Of a stretch of 64,000 nucleotides of DNA, positions 22,531 through 32,955 are shown in pieces (position 1 is the stretch's first letter; each line of letters opens with the position of its first letter). Made by a program: the position numbers and the translations under genes. Under the pieces are notes generated by a model. The model worked only from the letters and a program-made list of their open reading frames with translations. It did not search any database and had not been told where the DNA came from. The DNA lies in contig CP136896.1 of NCBI GenBank assembly GCA_034359265.1, forward strand, positions 17,763,501 through 17,827,500, read 5' to 3'. The stretch is from Canna indica (lineage: Eukaryota; Streptophyta; Magnoliopsida; Zingiberales; Cannaceae).

Positions 22531-23260
22531 TCTTCATCTTCATCCGCATCATCGTCACTTTCTTCATCAAAAATAGGCTTGTCGGCTTCCTCCTCTTCCC
22601 CATCAGGGGAATAACAGGTTTCAGCAGAGCAAAGAGCCTATTCTAAACATGCAGTCTTAGTTTTCTAAGATCGTTCATCCGATGATCTTTCAGATCTTCA
22701 GATCGGGTGCCTTCTTGATCAAATGGGCGTCTTTTTGAGATTACGAACGTATGGGAATCTTCTGCATATTTTCGCATACTACATCCCTGCTTTTATCGCC
22801 TATCTCAAGTGAACGTCCAAAGCCAAGTTAGCATCTCCCGAACTTAAATCTTAAGATCTACTTTCAGAACGAAGACAAAGAAAATTTCAAACTACAAGAA
22901 AGAATATAACATCTCAAGCTCTGAAAGAATTAACCTGGTTCAACCCTTAAGCAATCCAAGCTCTGATACCAGAAAAGGATCGGAAAGATCTCATTCAAAT
23001 CAAATAACATGCCTGGGAAGGCACGGATTTGAAATGAAGCAAAGCAAAGAAGCGGAAATAAAATAGACTGAATGAGGAGATTTTATTGAAGCGCTTAGGA
23101 GAGAAAAAGTCTATTACAGAGAAGGAAGAGTAGAACTTCTCGGGTCTCGAGCGTGATCTGCACCTTCATACTAAGTCTCTATAAATAGACTTGAGGTTGC
23201 TTCCTCGCGAAGGAAGCTCATCCTTAGTGCGGGTGTACCTACTATCAAGAGATATGTAGC
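22531..23260 (-). mobile_element. Inverted intergenic region of a second pararetrovirus
   Basis: On the minus strand the order is TATA (TCTATTTATAGAG, 23177-23189), an AATAAAA poly(A) signal (about 23082-23088), and the tRNA-Met primer site TGGTATCAGAGCTTGG (22956-22971). A leader and, near 22620-22535, an acidic open stretch (EEEEADKPIFDEESDDDADE) follow. The sequence differs from 21174-21787 outside the primer site, so it comes from another virus or a diverged strain. It has no complete gene. Confidence 0.65.
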
Positions 23261-23959
23261 TTGCAAGGAAACTTTAGGAGATAAGTATATTATAAGAGGA
23301 AAAACGATAGACTAAAGGAATAGAAAACAAAAACTAACATACATAATCCATATTTAATCTTGTGAGTGAAAAAACAAAGAACAGATGCAGGGCACAAGCA
23401 TAATGTAAAAAAAATTCATGTATCTATGAATTAAGACATTCCCTTTCAATAGGTAAGGGCATTCAAGAAACACACTGCTAAAAATCCAATGTGAATCAAG
23501 AACTTGCGCATAATGCAATCTCAAAATTGGTACTTGCTCTAAGATTCATTTTGAATGGACCGAACCCATCTATCATTGAGTAACCTCGATTTCCATATGG
23601 GGAGAGCAGGAGATCTCTAATCACATAGATCTATTATTGTTTGAACTTACTATATACAGATTATACAGCACCGCCCTCTATTTTCTTTTTTTAAAAAAAA
23701 AAGAAGATTGCAGTAGTTTTGGTTCTCAATGAAAACTAAATCAAACATAGCATTCTAACTGATGCCTTTTCAATGTTGGCATAAGTATACAATTTTTTCC
23801 ATGGCAACAATAGTCGTATTATTCATTCAACAGAGAGCATACATATCAATTAAGACAAGATAGTAAATATTATCAATTAAGGAAATTGAGTAAGCATCAA
23901 TTTACATGGGCCTCTGATAATTGTACTTTGCAAGAGAAATATTACCATCTTTCCAGCAA
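23261..23959. other. Host intron-like sequence, no gene seen
   Basis: Starts with AGGAGATAAGTATATTATAAGAGG, which is also found left of the virus (about 14010). The rest is AT-rich with a poly-A run (23690-23703). It probably represents introns of the captured genes. Confidence 0.5.
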
Positions 23960-23962
23960 AGG

Positions 23963-24714
23963 ATGAGTAGTCTCTACCTGATAACTTCGTGCTTTGTAGC
24001 TTATCAGTTATCTTCTTAGCACCAGCTTCTGCTTTTAGTATTCTCTCAGCTTGACTACCAGCAAACCGCACCCTGAAATATTCTACATCTTCATCTTTCT
24101 GCAGAGGATTCTTATGACACAATGTCCAAGAAACAATTTAAAATAGCAGGTATTAAAGAACTTACTTCATATATAAATTAATGATTCCAGTAAAGTTGCA
24201 AAAAGGTAGACAAGACCAGAGGATGCCTTTATCACAATGGAACAAGAAGGTGGGTCTTCTTTATAAAGCTTCTAAAATTGGCTCTCCTACATCACATATT
24301 CATAGCAGATTTAACATGACAATAAGTACTATCTACTTATCGATAAAGAAAAACAAATGGGACCTACTTGCAGATATGCATTTCCTTCACTAGATATGCT
24401 CATTGCAGTCTTCAAACCATGCTTTAATTTTACCTGTCATATAACAAGAATGTCATTTATCATGATCAGTTTCAAACATAACTAATCAAATTGCAACTTC
24501 CAGTAAAACAATATGCAGGTCCCATAATTTGATTAGAAAACAACAGAAACACAACCACCTTTTCCATAGCATCAAGATATTCGTCTACCAAATTACCAAC
24601 TTTTTCTCCTAAATCTCTTGTTAACTTATGTGATTTTGCATCAGGAATGATATATAGAATTATATCATGCTCCTGTAGGTAAATACAAGAAAATGTGTAA
24701 TAGGTTAGAGTCAT
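23963..24714 (-). pseudogene. Captured fragment of methionyl-tRNA synthetase
   Basis: Three exon pieces on the minus strand. 24670-24558 encodes IPDAKSHKLTRDLGEKVGN and LVDEYLDAMEK; 24427-24367 has an acceptor followed by KLKHGLKTAMSISSEGNAYL and donor GTAGGT; 24115-23963 encodes DEDVEYFRVRFAGSQAERIL and KITDKLQSTKLSG. These match the anticodon-binding domain and the linker before the C-terminal EMAP/tRNA-binding domain of plant cytosolic MetRS. An exon between the second and third pieces is missing, as are the catalytic HIGH and KMSKS regions. It cannot charge tRNA. Confidence 0.75.
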
Positions 24715-25058
24715 AGCACTACACTATCCAGTACCTCTAATATCAAATCATTTTTTTATATGACAAATTCCAATATTTCCTATTCAAGTCAAACTATAGG
24801 AATACAGACTCATTTTGTTTTCATCAAGATCTCTAACACAACAAGTTCTAATCTAAATTGATATGCTAGAAGGCTAAATGTATTATTTGAGATGATCATA
24901 ACATAAATTAGTAGTATCCTATTTTTCAAGCCTTGTTTTAGCAAAAAGAAAATCATTCAAGTCTTGAAGTAGGTGAAATAAGTAGATAAGGTCAGGCAAA
25001 TAACTAATATTAGTTATTTGCCTCCCGTCAACATCGAATACATCAAAAGTCAAGAATT
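24715..25058. other. Spacer between MetRS and F-box/kelch fragments
   Basis: AT-rich and non-coding. It includes a short inverted pair around TTAGTTATTTGCC/GGCAAATAACTAA (24995-25020). It may be the intron that followed the last retained F-box/kelch exon. Confidence 0.4.
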
Positions 25059-26304
25059 TTAAGTGAACAAGAAATTCACACAGGCAAAGCGACAAACAGT
25101 TACCAGGCTTAAGCTTCTCAAGAGACTAGCAAGTAAATATGGTGTCTCACAATTACTCAAATTGTGGACCGGTACATCTCCAATAACTACTTTCCAAGCA
25201 TCATCCTGATGATCATATACCTTTAATTGGCCACCATCTAAAGAACCAGATGGATCCGAGGCATACAATTCATTGTTCAAAACTGCACTCAACTTTGTCC
25301 CTGCTTGCTTAGCAGGCCAACCCTCACCCATGCCAGCTGGCATCTCCGCCCAAGTGTTAGTTCCGGGATCATATATCTCGCCCCCGACATCAACAAAAAG
25401 CGGCCATGAATATAAACTCTGGGGCACACACAACCTGCCCCTGTAAGAAGGCGCTCCGATTGCAACAGGCTTTAGCAACTCAGCTAAGAAAGGTGTAGGT
25501 GATAACTTTGCTTTCGAGAATGGCATGCTTGGCATTTGCGTCCACAAGTTTGTTTGAGGATCATATACTTCAGCAGACTGTAGAGGAGTAAATCCTCCCC
25601 GAACCCTACTAATTCCACCAACTACATAAAGCTTGTTGTCTAAAAGGCTTGTCTTGCAGACAGCATTGGACTCGCTTCGTGCCATAAATTGGCACAAGGA
25701 TCATACCTCCATACACACTTGGTTGCTGATGATCTAGAGAACCCCCCCAACACATAAAGGCATCCATCAACTGCTCCAATAGCACAACCACAAGTTTGCA
25801 TTTTTAGCGAGGCATCGCTCCTCCCAAGCCAACCTCGAACGATATCAGCAATTTTAATGCTCGAGTCCATCACGTTCCGCAAACATAACCCTGAGAAGCC
25901 CATTTGTGTCTCCTCTTCGCATGCAGCAGTGGGCATTGGGGGTAGCTTCTGCCATCTCCCTGACAAAGGGTCTAATGCATGGCATGCAAGCTTATCTTCT
26001 TCAACCTTTGTCAATATGTAAAGCCATTCCTCAGTTCTGCGAGTTCTTTTCTTAACTGATAGAGTTCAGAACCAGTGATGGCTGCTTTCCAATTTCTAGA
26101 AACCATCTTCAAGTTCAGATAGCAAATTCTAGGTACTCTTGCTAAGATCTCCAATGAAACCTCATGAGGAAGACTGGGTATCAACCTGTTGCTTTCATCC
26201 TCATAGATGGGTGGCATCCTGAGCCGCTTGCACTCGTTCGTTTCAGAAGATTGAAAATACTCTATTGGTTGAGCCCTACTAGGCAAGCTCAATAATGAAC
26301 CCAT
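25059..26304 (-). pseudogene. Captured F-box/kelch-repeat gene, frameshifted and 3'-truncated
   Basis: Translation starts at ATG 26304 (MGSLLSLPSRAQPIEYF). An F-box follows at residues 37-80 (LPHEVSLEILARVPRICYL), then a kelch region in three frames: 26014-25640 (CLYVLGGFSRSSATKCVWRY) and 25697-25059 (KLYVVGGISRVRGGFTPLQ, EIYDPGTNTWAEMP, ELYASDPSGSLDGGQLKVYD). It resembles the Arabidopsis At1g22040-type F-box/kelch proteins, substrate adaptors of SCF ubiquitin ligases. A one-base shift lies near 26040, and a small deletion with shift near 25690. After ...YLLASLLRSL a GTAACT donor begins and the last exon is absent. Most of the length is kept, but no intact protein can be made. Confidence 0.8.
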
Positions 26305-27579
26305 AATTAGTTTTTATTCTTTCTTGACCTCAACTATTCCAACATACTCTTCTCAGGATATGAAAGTTTCAACAATTAATGCAGCAAATCCAAATTTGAT
26401 ACTGGTAAAGACTTGGTCTCTGTCAAACAGCAAAGAAATATCTTAACTACAGGAATATATTTATATTTAACAAGAAAATAAAAATCCTTTGGCAACTCAG
26501 ATATGAATCAACTTAACCGTACTTCACAAAATAAAAATATGACTTCAGAATTTCTACAAGCCTTAAAGCAGCGGGAAGAACTGAACATGATGATCTCAAA
26601 ACTCCAATCAGCTAGAAAAAAGAAGGGGAAAAATTGAACAGACGAAGGGAAATGATTCCTTCATCTAATGGAACAGAAAGTAACAATAGAAGCGCACAAA
26701 ATCACATCTTTAAGAGAGGCACGAACCCTACACATAGAATCCCAAGAATGCTGCAATCGAATAGCTGAAGCAGTTAATCTTCGCCCAAGAACATAGGAAG
26801 ATCAGTAGGAAGGAAGAGAAATTGGAGAGAGTCCCCATGCGTTTGGAAGGGTTTTCCTGAAAAAAGTAGTTTGTGTTGTGACTGATGATAGCAGAAGAAG
26901 AAGAAAAATAGTACCTTGTTCTTAGATCAAAAGCAGCGGCAAGCAGGCGGAGAGCGGGGAGGGGCACGGATGGAGCTGGTACTCCCGACGCTCGTATTTG
27001 AGCCAAGCGGCAAGGACGACGCAGTGGTGGGGGTCAAGGGCGTGGAGGCCACTAGAGCGGAGGGCCCAGCGCAGGAGCTTGGGGTCCCCGATGGGGCGAA
27101 GGAAGGATCGCTACTCGAGGTGGAGATCACAGAGACGGAGGAGGCGCTCGGGCGACGATGTTGGATCGGATGCAAGCGACCTCGTCATCGCTGATGAAGA
27201 ACCAGACATCGGCGTCTTCTTCTTGTAGGTCACAGCGACGGAGGCAGCAGGACGAGGAAGGTGGAGGGGATGGATCGGGAGGGGCGTGACGGCAGGGGAA
27301 GAGGAGCTTGGAGGTGGAGAGCGGGGAGTGGTTTCATGGTCGGCTAAAAAAGTGGAAGGGGTTGGTTTTGGTGGGCAACGAAAATTTGGGGGGACGGGAG
27401 GCGAAGAAGGGCGCGGATGAGAAAATTTTCGGCAAAAGAGGGAGAAAGGAGGTGGAGAGGGAATGCTCGAAATTTAGGAAGGAGAAGGGATTTATACCGC
27501 ACGCCTAGCCATCATTTAACATAGCGTTCAAAAAGAATGCTACTGTTAAATGCTATAAAAAATCTAAATTATTGTAGTG
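26305..27579 (-). other. Upstream region of the F-box/kelch copy and CACTA right end
   Basis: 26305-26900 looks like 5' UTR and intron sequence of the captured gene. 26900-27480 is GC-rich with simple GGAGG/GAGG purine strings and overlapping open frames on both strands, none recognisable. This could be a first exon or promoter island carried with the gene. The last 70 bp are CACTA subterminal sequence. Confidence 0.4.
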
Positions 27580-27582
27580 GTT

Positions 27583-28720
27583 CCTACGGCTAAAACTGTA
27601 ACTTTTGCGTCATTGCCTACCCGAAAGTTATAGTCGCATTTGTTTAGCATTCTACTTATTCTCAACCCCTACAACGAATTGCAAATATGAGCACCACAAC
27701 CGGTATCCAATACCCATGAAGTAGTATTTGTTAATGATAAATTTATTTCAATAACAAACGCACCTGCAGATGGAGCTTTAGAAGCATATACCTTGTAGTT
27801 GCGCGTCCAGTGACCATCTTTAGCACAATGGAAACAGGTGCCCTAAGGAGTCTTCTTCCCTTTCTTCTTTATATTCTTTTTGGGTTTCACATCTTTATTT
27901 TTCGCTTTGTTCTTAACAGAGCGCTTCTTTGCCCTTTTAGAGGCACTACCCATTAACAAGACTTTGTCTTTTTCTTTAGGAAGGTGGAACTCAGCAGTCT
28001 TCAGCATATTAAGGAGCTCGGGAACCAAGGCGTCCAGCTTGTTCATGTGGTAGTTAATGATAAACTGTGAAAATGACTCTAGGAATGGATTGGAGTATTA
28101 AGTCATGACTTAGCCCCTTATCGATGTTTACGCCCAATTTCTCTAACCTCTCGATCGAATCGATTAGTTTGAGAACATGAGTTTCAACAGGGTCCCTACT
28201 GCCATCTTGGCCTGGAAGAGTTGTTTTGATAGCTCAAACCTAGCAGGTTTGAGAACATAGGTTTCAACACGATCCCAGCTGCCATCTTGGCCTAGAAGAA
28301 TTGTTTTGATAGCTCAAACCTAGCAGTCCAGCTCTCTTCACCGTACAACTCCTTGAGGTGAGAGAGGATAGCCCCTGCGTCCATCTTTTCATGTTGTCGC
28401 TGCAACACATTGAACATAGAGGCGAACATTATGCACTAAACAGTAGTGATGTCATCTTGCCACTTCTTGTAAGTGGTTCTCACTTCCTCGGTAGCCCTTT
28501 GGGAAGGGGCATCTGGTGGCCTGTTATCCAGAATATAGAAAAGTCTCTCACGGGTGAGGACAATCCTCTGGTTGTACAATTCTCGGGTTTCGCAACCAAT
28601 CGACATAGTTCGTTCCAGTGAGTTTATTTGCATCAAGTATGCTTCGCAATGACAGTGTAGATGATATGGCGACAATGAAATGCTACAAGGAAAAGTAAAA
28701 AACAAATATGAGCTACCATT
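27583..28720 (-). pseudogene. Copia gag and protease remnant
   Basis: Minus strand, right of the CACTA insert. 28705-28436 is gag with TRERLFYILDNRPPDAPSQ and YKKWQDD. 28046-27843 is a late-gag lysine-rich part (KRAKKRSVKNKAKNKDVKPK). A zinc-knuckle remnant CFHCAKDGHWTRNY (27835-27794) has its last Cys replaced by Tyr. The protease starts with LDTGCGAHICNS (about 27717-27680). Frames are broken in several places. The missing codons at the left end resume at 12486. Confidence 0.8.
28167..28326. repeat. Direct 80-bp duplication in copia gag
   Basis: Two adjacent copies, about 80 bp each, of a unit from GTTTGAGAACAT to GCTCAAACCTAGCAG. They differ by several substitutions, so the duplication is old. 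Confidence 0.75.
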
Positions 28721-30118
28721 CTATATGCATGATTATTAATGTCTTTTAATTTATCGTGTCTCCCACTAATTTTAACGGTTCTCAAATGACCCTTCTATTG
28801 GGAAGCGGGAAGCCATCGTTGGTAGACTTTCTTAGGAGAAGATGGAACCTCACTTCTCCTATTCGGGTCTCGCATTTAACATGATAACCCCTAATAGGTT
28901 CATGGGTAGGTAACTCTTTACCGATCACATAGTTATGCGACTTCCATCAAGTTTTGCCTCTAGGGTTACCATGGTCTTGTGTTTACACAACAAACCGAGC
29001 CCTAGTTGAGTCAGACCCATCGTTTGTTTACCCTAGCGAGAAAACAACCACCCTTTGAGTTTGCTCAACAAGGTAAGTCATGTTCAAGATAGTAGTAGAG
29101 ACACAAGGGTATGTGTCATATGAGATACAACGTGTCTATCATCACAAAAATGCCTTGTGTTTGCACAACAAACCAGTTGTGACAATAGACACACTTGTAC
29201 CTCACAATGATGGAAGGTGTGACCGATATTCTTAAAATTATAGCCATTCGGACTCAATATTATTGGAGGGTATCTTCATGCAATCATAATTATCTAAGCT
29301 ATCAATAATTGAAGCAAAAAATAATAAATAAAAGCATAAAGTAAATAAGGATAATTATGGATGTTCTAAGGGTTCCACCCTAGCCACCGGGCGAACCGAG
29401 GCCATCATCCTAGGTTTTAAGGAGCTCCGTCTCACCAAGGTGTTGCCCAAAATCATCTTGAAGGTTTCCGATTCCATCAGTGCATTCTCGGGGTTCAAGT
29501 CGTCATCATCATATCGCCGAACACCTCCTCTCCGCACGCGCACCAAAATAGGGCAACAAGCGTGCTCGTCGCAAATCTTCCCCTTCACTTCTAATTTTAC
29601 AAAACTAAAAGAAGAAGACCCCAAAAAACCCTTGGGGGAAGGTTTAAGGAGAGGGAGAAGAATATTACAATCAGAATACTCAAGAGGAAGGTAGAGGTAC
29701 GCATGCCCTATTTAAAAGTTACAATGCTGAAATTTTATAAATTTACAAGCAATCAACACAACCACGTTTTACACACAGTCATGGCACATAGGGCTCATCC
29801 ATAATCATCCTTTCATGCATCTTAAGAATTAAGAAAAAGAAAGGAAAAAATAGAATCTAAAAATGCGCTAATCGGGTTACGTTTCCACCTAAAACGGTCC
29901 AAACAACACATGTTGAAAATTTCAGTTTTCGGGGTTGTTCAACCATGATAGGTTTGGACAGTAGGCTACCACCCTGATTCATCGCATGAACCGTGGAGCC
30001 AAAAGAACGACTCAAGAAACCCCGAAAACAAAAACTGGGCAACATGACGTTTAGGGAGCGAACGGTTCGTAAATGCAACAATAACGCGTAATAAAATTCC
30101 AAAAAAATTGTTAAAGGT
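28721..30118 (-). other. Copia leader between PBS and gag
   Basis: About 1.4 kb between the 5' LTR and gag. Two short matching tracts (CTTGTGTTTACACAACAAACC at about 28976 and CTTGTGTTTGCACAACAAACC at about 29155) form an internal repeat. Short open frames (29355-29694 on both strands) have no recognisable product. Confidence 0.5.
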
Positions 30119-30131
30119 GGCTCTCATACCA
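30119..30131 (-). other. Copia primer-binding site
   Basis: The minus strand reads TGGTATGAGAGCC just inside the 5' LTR. It is complementary, with one mismatch, to the 3' end of initiator tRNA-Met, as in most plant copia elements. Confidence 0.85.
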
Positions 30132-30135
30132 CTAG

Positions 30136-32270
30136 TGGGATGGAAGAAGAAGCACAGTGGAAAAAATGATTTTAAAAAAATACAAATCATCCCAAAATCA
30201 GCGATCAACTTTAGCAATCTTTAAGAAATTAATCTACGAGTAGAAGGAGAAGATATACCTTATACCGCGGATGATAAGGTTGCTCCTATCCCCGTTTCAA
30301 GACGTCACGTCCTCCAAGGAAGGTCCACACCAAGCACCTAGCAACCAAGGGACAGCAAACACCAAGACCCGTTGTGGCTCAACGGAGAGGGAATCTCAAC
30401 CCCGAAATGCACCAAGGTGAAGTCGGCCCTTTCATAAAGAACCAAGCACCAAAAGAAAGGAAGAGAGGATGAGAAAACCACAGAACGAGGAGGAAGATGA
30501 AGGAATACCTCGTTGTCCTCCTTGGACTCCTCCAATAAGATGAAGGAGATGACACACGCAAGAGGAAGAGACCTCCAAATCGGCTTCACAAACCCGAGAA
30601 GGAGGAGCTTGATGGCCGGCCACCCATGGAGATCAAGAGGAGCTCTTTGGAGTCTTGCTCTTCAAGAAGCTTATCAAGAATTCAAGCCTTTGCTCCTCTC
30701 CAAGATCTCTAACCAATTTACTTAATCTCTCTCAAAGGAGGTTAGGTCATCTATTTATAAGGGGAGTAGATAGCCCCCATAGTGGACCCCCCCCCCTTTT
30801 AAATCCTCTCCCTGAAATTCAAAATTCCAGGGTTTGCCTCCAAAACAATAATTTATATTTAATAGATTTATAATTAATTTGAAATTAATTTAATTCAACT
30901 AAATATAAACTTTAATTTATCTCTATAAATTAAATTCTTATTTATTAGGATTTATCATGTGCCAATCCCTACAATTTAGGGATGCCCTAAAAATTAGGGT
31001 TACCGAAGAACTCCTTCCTCGCATATTCGTTCCTATAGAAAATATCTTTCCTATCATGTCCGTAAATGAGATCTGCCATCATGTTGCAATATATCACTGC
31101 TAGTAGACATATAGTGCTTGTTGTGTTACGAGGAAACATTTTTCATATCATCCTATCATGCCTGTTCTTTATCTCATAAGGTTCATTACGAGGTTAGCCT
31201 GTTGTGTCTGACCCATTGGGCCCCACACTAAGCCAGCAGTGAGTTGTGCATAACGGGGAGTCGGATTCGATAGAACGACTTCCATTTGAATTAATCTTAC
31301 GAGCCACCACTAAACCCCTTCAGTGTGGTCGTGAGAGACTCCACTTATAAGTCAAGATTGATGTCTAACAACGTGTCATGACTACTCGGGAAGTGTGAGG
31401 TTCAATCTACAGGGATCGAACACCTTTCGGTGATTAGTTACCGTGCAACTAAGTCCCTCGGTTACAACGTCCCGAAATCGGCTAGGGTATGGATGAAGTG
31501 TCAAACCCTAATGTTGATTCATATGTATTCCACCCGCCAAGATGTCGTCTTAATAATGAAACATCAGAAACATCTTCCTGACTTTAATGTCTACTCTGGC
31601 CAGAGATTCCCGAGTCGACACATGCAAGGACACATAGGACATTATCTCCTCTCACTGGGAGTAACTGATTCCATGTTGGTTGCTCACCTACCTCCATGAA
31701 TGTTTCCCCATGCCCAGTAATACCCGACACATATATGACACTGAGGGTCATGTATGGATAAAACCAAAGCAATGGATTGTCACTCACAAGGTAACCATGA
31801 CAACCTCAGGTCCAATGACTGCTTACGCCTACTATCACCCAAGGAACGTCTTATTGACACCCGAGCAATGGATTCTATGTTCCTCGTGCAGGTCCGTTCA
31901 GTGAACTCATTCCCTAATGAGCACCTGCACTTGTACATTAATGACGGCTCATAGATAATTGTGAGATCAGCTACCCCTTATCGTATAAGGCATGTACCAA
32001 GTACACCAATCTATCTAGAATCATCAATCCCCTAATTGGTGATCCTACGATTGGGAACGTTTAGAACAGAGGCATCTAGATTCTAAGTCTCACTGCATGA
32101 TCTTATCATGACATTAGAATCAATTGCCCAGGTTCATGGGTTCATCACAATCTAATATATAAAAAATATAGATGCAGCATATGATGAAAAAATGTCTCAT
32201 ATTATTCATTAACCAAAAATAGTTTCCTACACATCAACATGTGATTGGCTCAAGGGCACTATTTCTTTCA
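30136..32270 (-). repeat. Copia 5' LTR (right copy)
   Basis: Partner of 8434-10544. The minus-strand start is TGAAAGAAATAGTGCCC at 32270. The inner end CCATCCCA lacks the final ACA, a small deletion next to the primer site. Short open frames within are shared with the left LTR and are non-genic. Confidence 0.92.
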
Positions 32271-32275
32271 AGGGG

Positions 32276-32544
32276 CAACCAAATCGCCCAAAATTCGTTC
32301 CAACAAAATCACAACGGACGATAGGAAAACCCTCGATACGAAAACTCAAACCAATGTGACAAAATAGAATCGAAAATTGACAAAACCCCATGACACAGGA
32401 GTGGCGGCATGGCTGAAGAAAAAAAAGGGAAAAAGAAGACTAATCCACTCACCTCTTTGGAGAAAACGAGAAGGGAGAAGATGATAGGGATCCTCCTTCA
32501 ATCGGCACCGACGAACTCGCGAAATTCCGGCTCCGGCGGCTCCT

Positions 32545-32599
<55 letters not shown>

Positions 32600-32950
32600 G
32601 TGGCTTGTGGATAGACAGCAGTCGTGCGCCCCCATTAGGTAATTTATGGGCCCTGGTTGGCCCAAATTACCGAAACGCCCTCACGTATTCGCCCTGACTT
32701 CTAAAATCCGTAATTAATTCATTCTAACTCCGATTCGAGTTTCGCTCGAATCTTTAAACTCGACTCAGGACCCTCTATCGTATTAGCATGCTAAATCATA
32801 GAAACAAAATAATGTATTTTTCCTAAATTTTTCTATATTTAAAGCTTACCCGGGTTTAATTCTGCAGCTCTACGCCAATTCATGCTAACTCGAGCCCATG
32901 GTTCCCTGTTTAAGAATAAAATATTATTTTTAGGTTTTTGGGGCATTACA
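32276..32950 (-). mobile_element. Gypsy-type solo LTR, second part
   Basis: The remainder of the LTR begun at 6879. It ends GGGGCATTACA (minus-strand start TGTAATGCCCC, typical of plant gypsy LTRs) and is followed by the CGTAC flank. It contains a CT microsatellite. Confidence 0.78.
32548..32596. repeat. CT dinucleotide microsatellite
   Basis: About 24 uninterrupted TC/CT units inside the gypsy LTR. Variable length is expected. The open frame 32409-32642 that translates it as a Ser-Leu repeat is not a gene. Confidence 0.95.
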
Positions 32951-32955
32951 CGTAC

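Larger units (their letters stand above)
14091..23260. mobile_element. Rearranged endogenous pararetrovirus locus
   Basis: This is a Caulimoviridae-derived insertion inside the CACTA element. Blocks in order: plus (14091-14541, ORF4 region), plus (14542-14826, end of ORF3), minus (14827-15097, leader with primer site), minus (15098-15885, ORF1/2 and leader again), a scrambled joint (15886-16010), plus (16011 to about 22530: ORF3, ORF4, intergenic region, ORF1/2, start of ORF3), and minus (22531-23260, a different virus intergenic region). Duplicated blocks differ by a few percent, mostly G/A or C/T. Such copies arise by illegitimate recombination; caulimovirids encode no integrase. Whole-genome expression is not possible from this arrangement. 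Confidence 0.85.
12487..27579. mobile_element. CACTA transposon with captured genes and a virus
   Basis: The left end is CACTACAACAAAAAT. The right end, reverse-complemented, is CACTACAATAATTTAG. The 3-bp GTT flanks both ends (12484-12486 and 27580-27582). Joining the flanks restores a copia protein stretch reading VLAVGTYCLYLPSG on the minus strand. Subterminal TAGCATT-like words occur at both ends (12500-12720 and 27510-27570). No transposase was seen, so it depended on another element for movement. It is 15.1 kb, of which about 9.2 kb is virus-derived; the remainder is largely host-gene fragments on the minus strand. Confidence 0.9.
8434..32270 (-). mobile_element. Complete Ty1/copia element, split by a CACTA element
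   Basis: Two long LTRs (8434-10544 and 30136-32270) in the same orientation flank PBS, gag/protease, integrase and RT remnants in copia order on the minus strand. The 5-bp AGGGG lies directly outside both LTRs (8429-8433 and 32271-32275). Without the CACTA insert the element is about 8.7 kb. The LTR copies differ at many positions, so insertion is not recent. Coding regions contain deletions and frameshifts, so the element is non-autonomous now. Confidence 0.92.

Noticed and set aside
26916..27508. Open frames in a GC-rich block near the CACTA right end
   Set aside because: Low-complexity purine-rich sequence with frames on both strands and no recognisable motif; left as possible promoter or first exon.
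32409..32642. Open frame with a Ser-Leu repeat
   Set aside because: Produced by the CT microsatellite.
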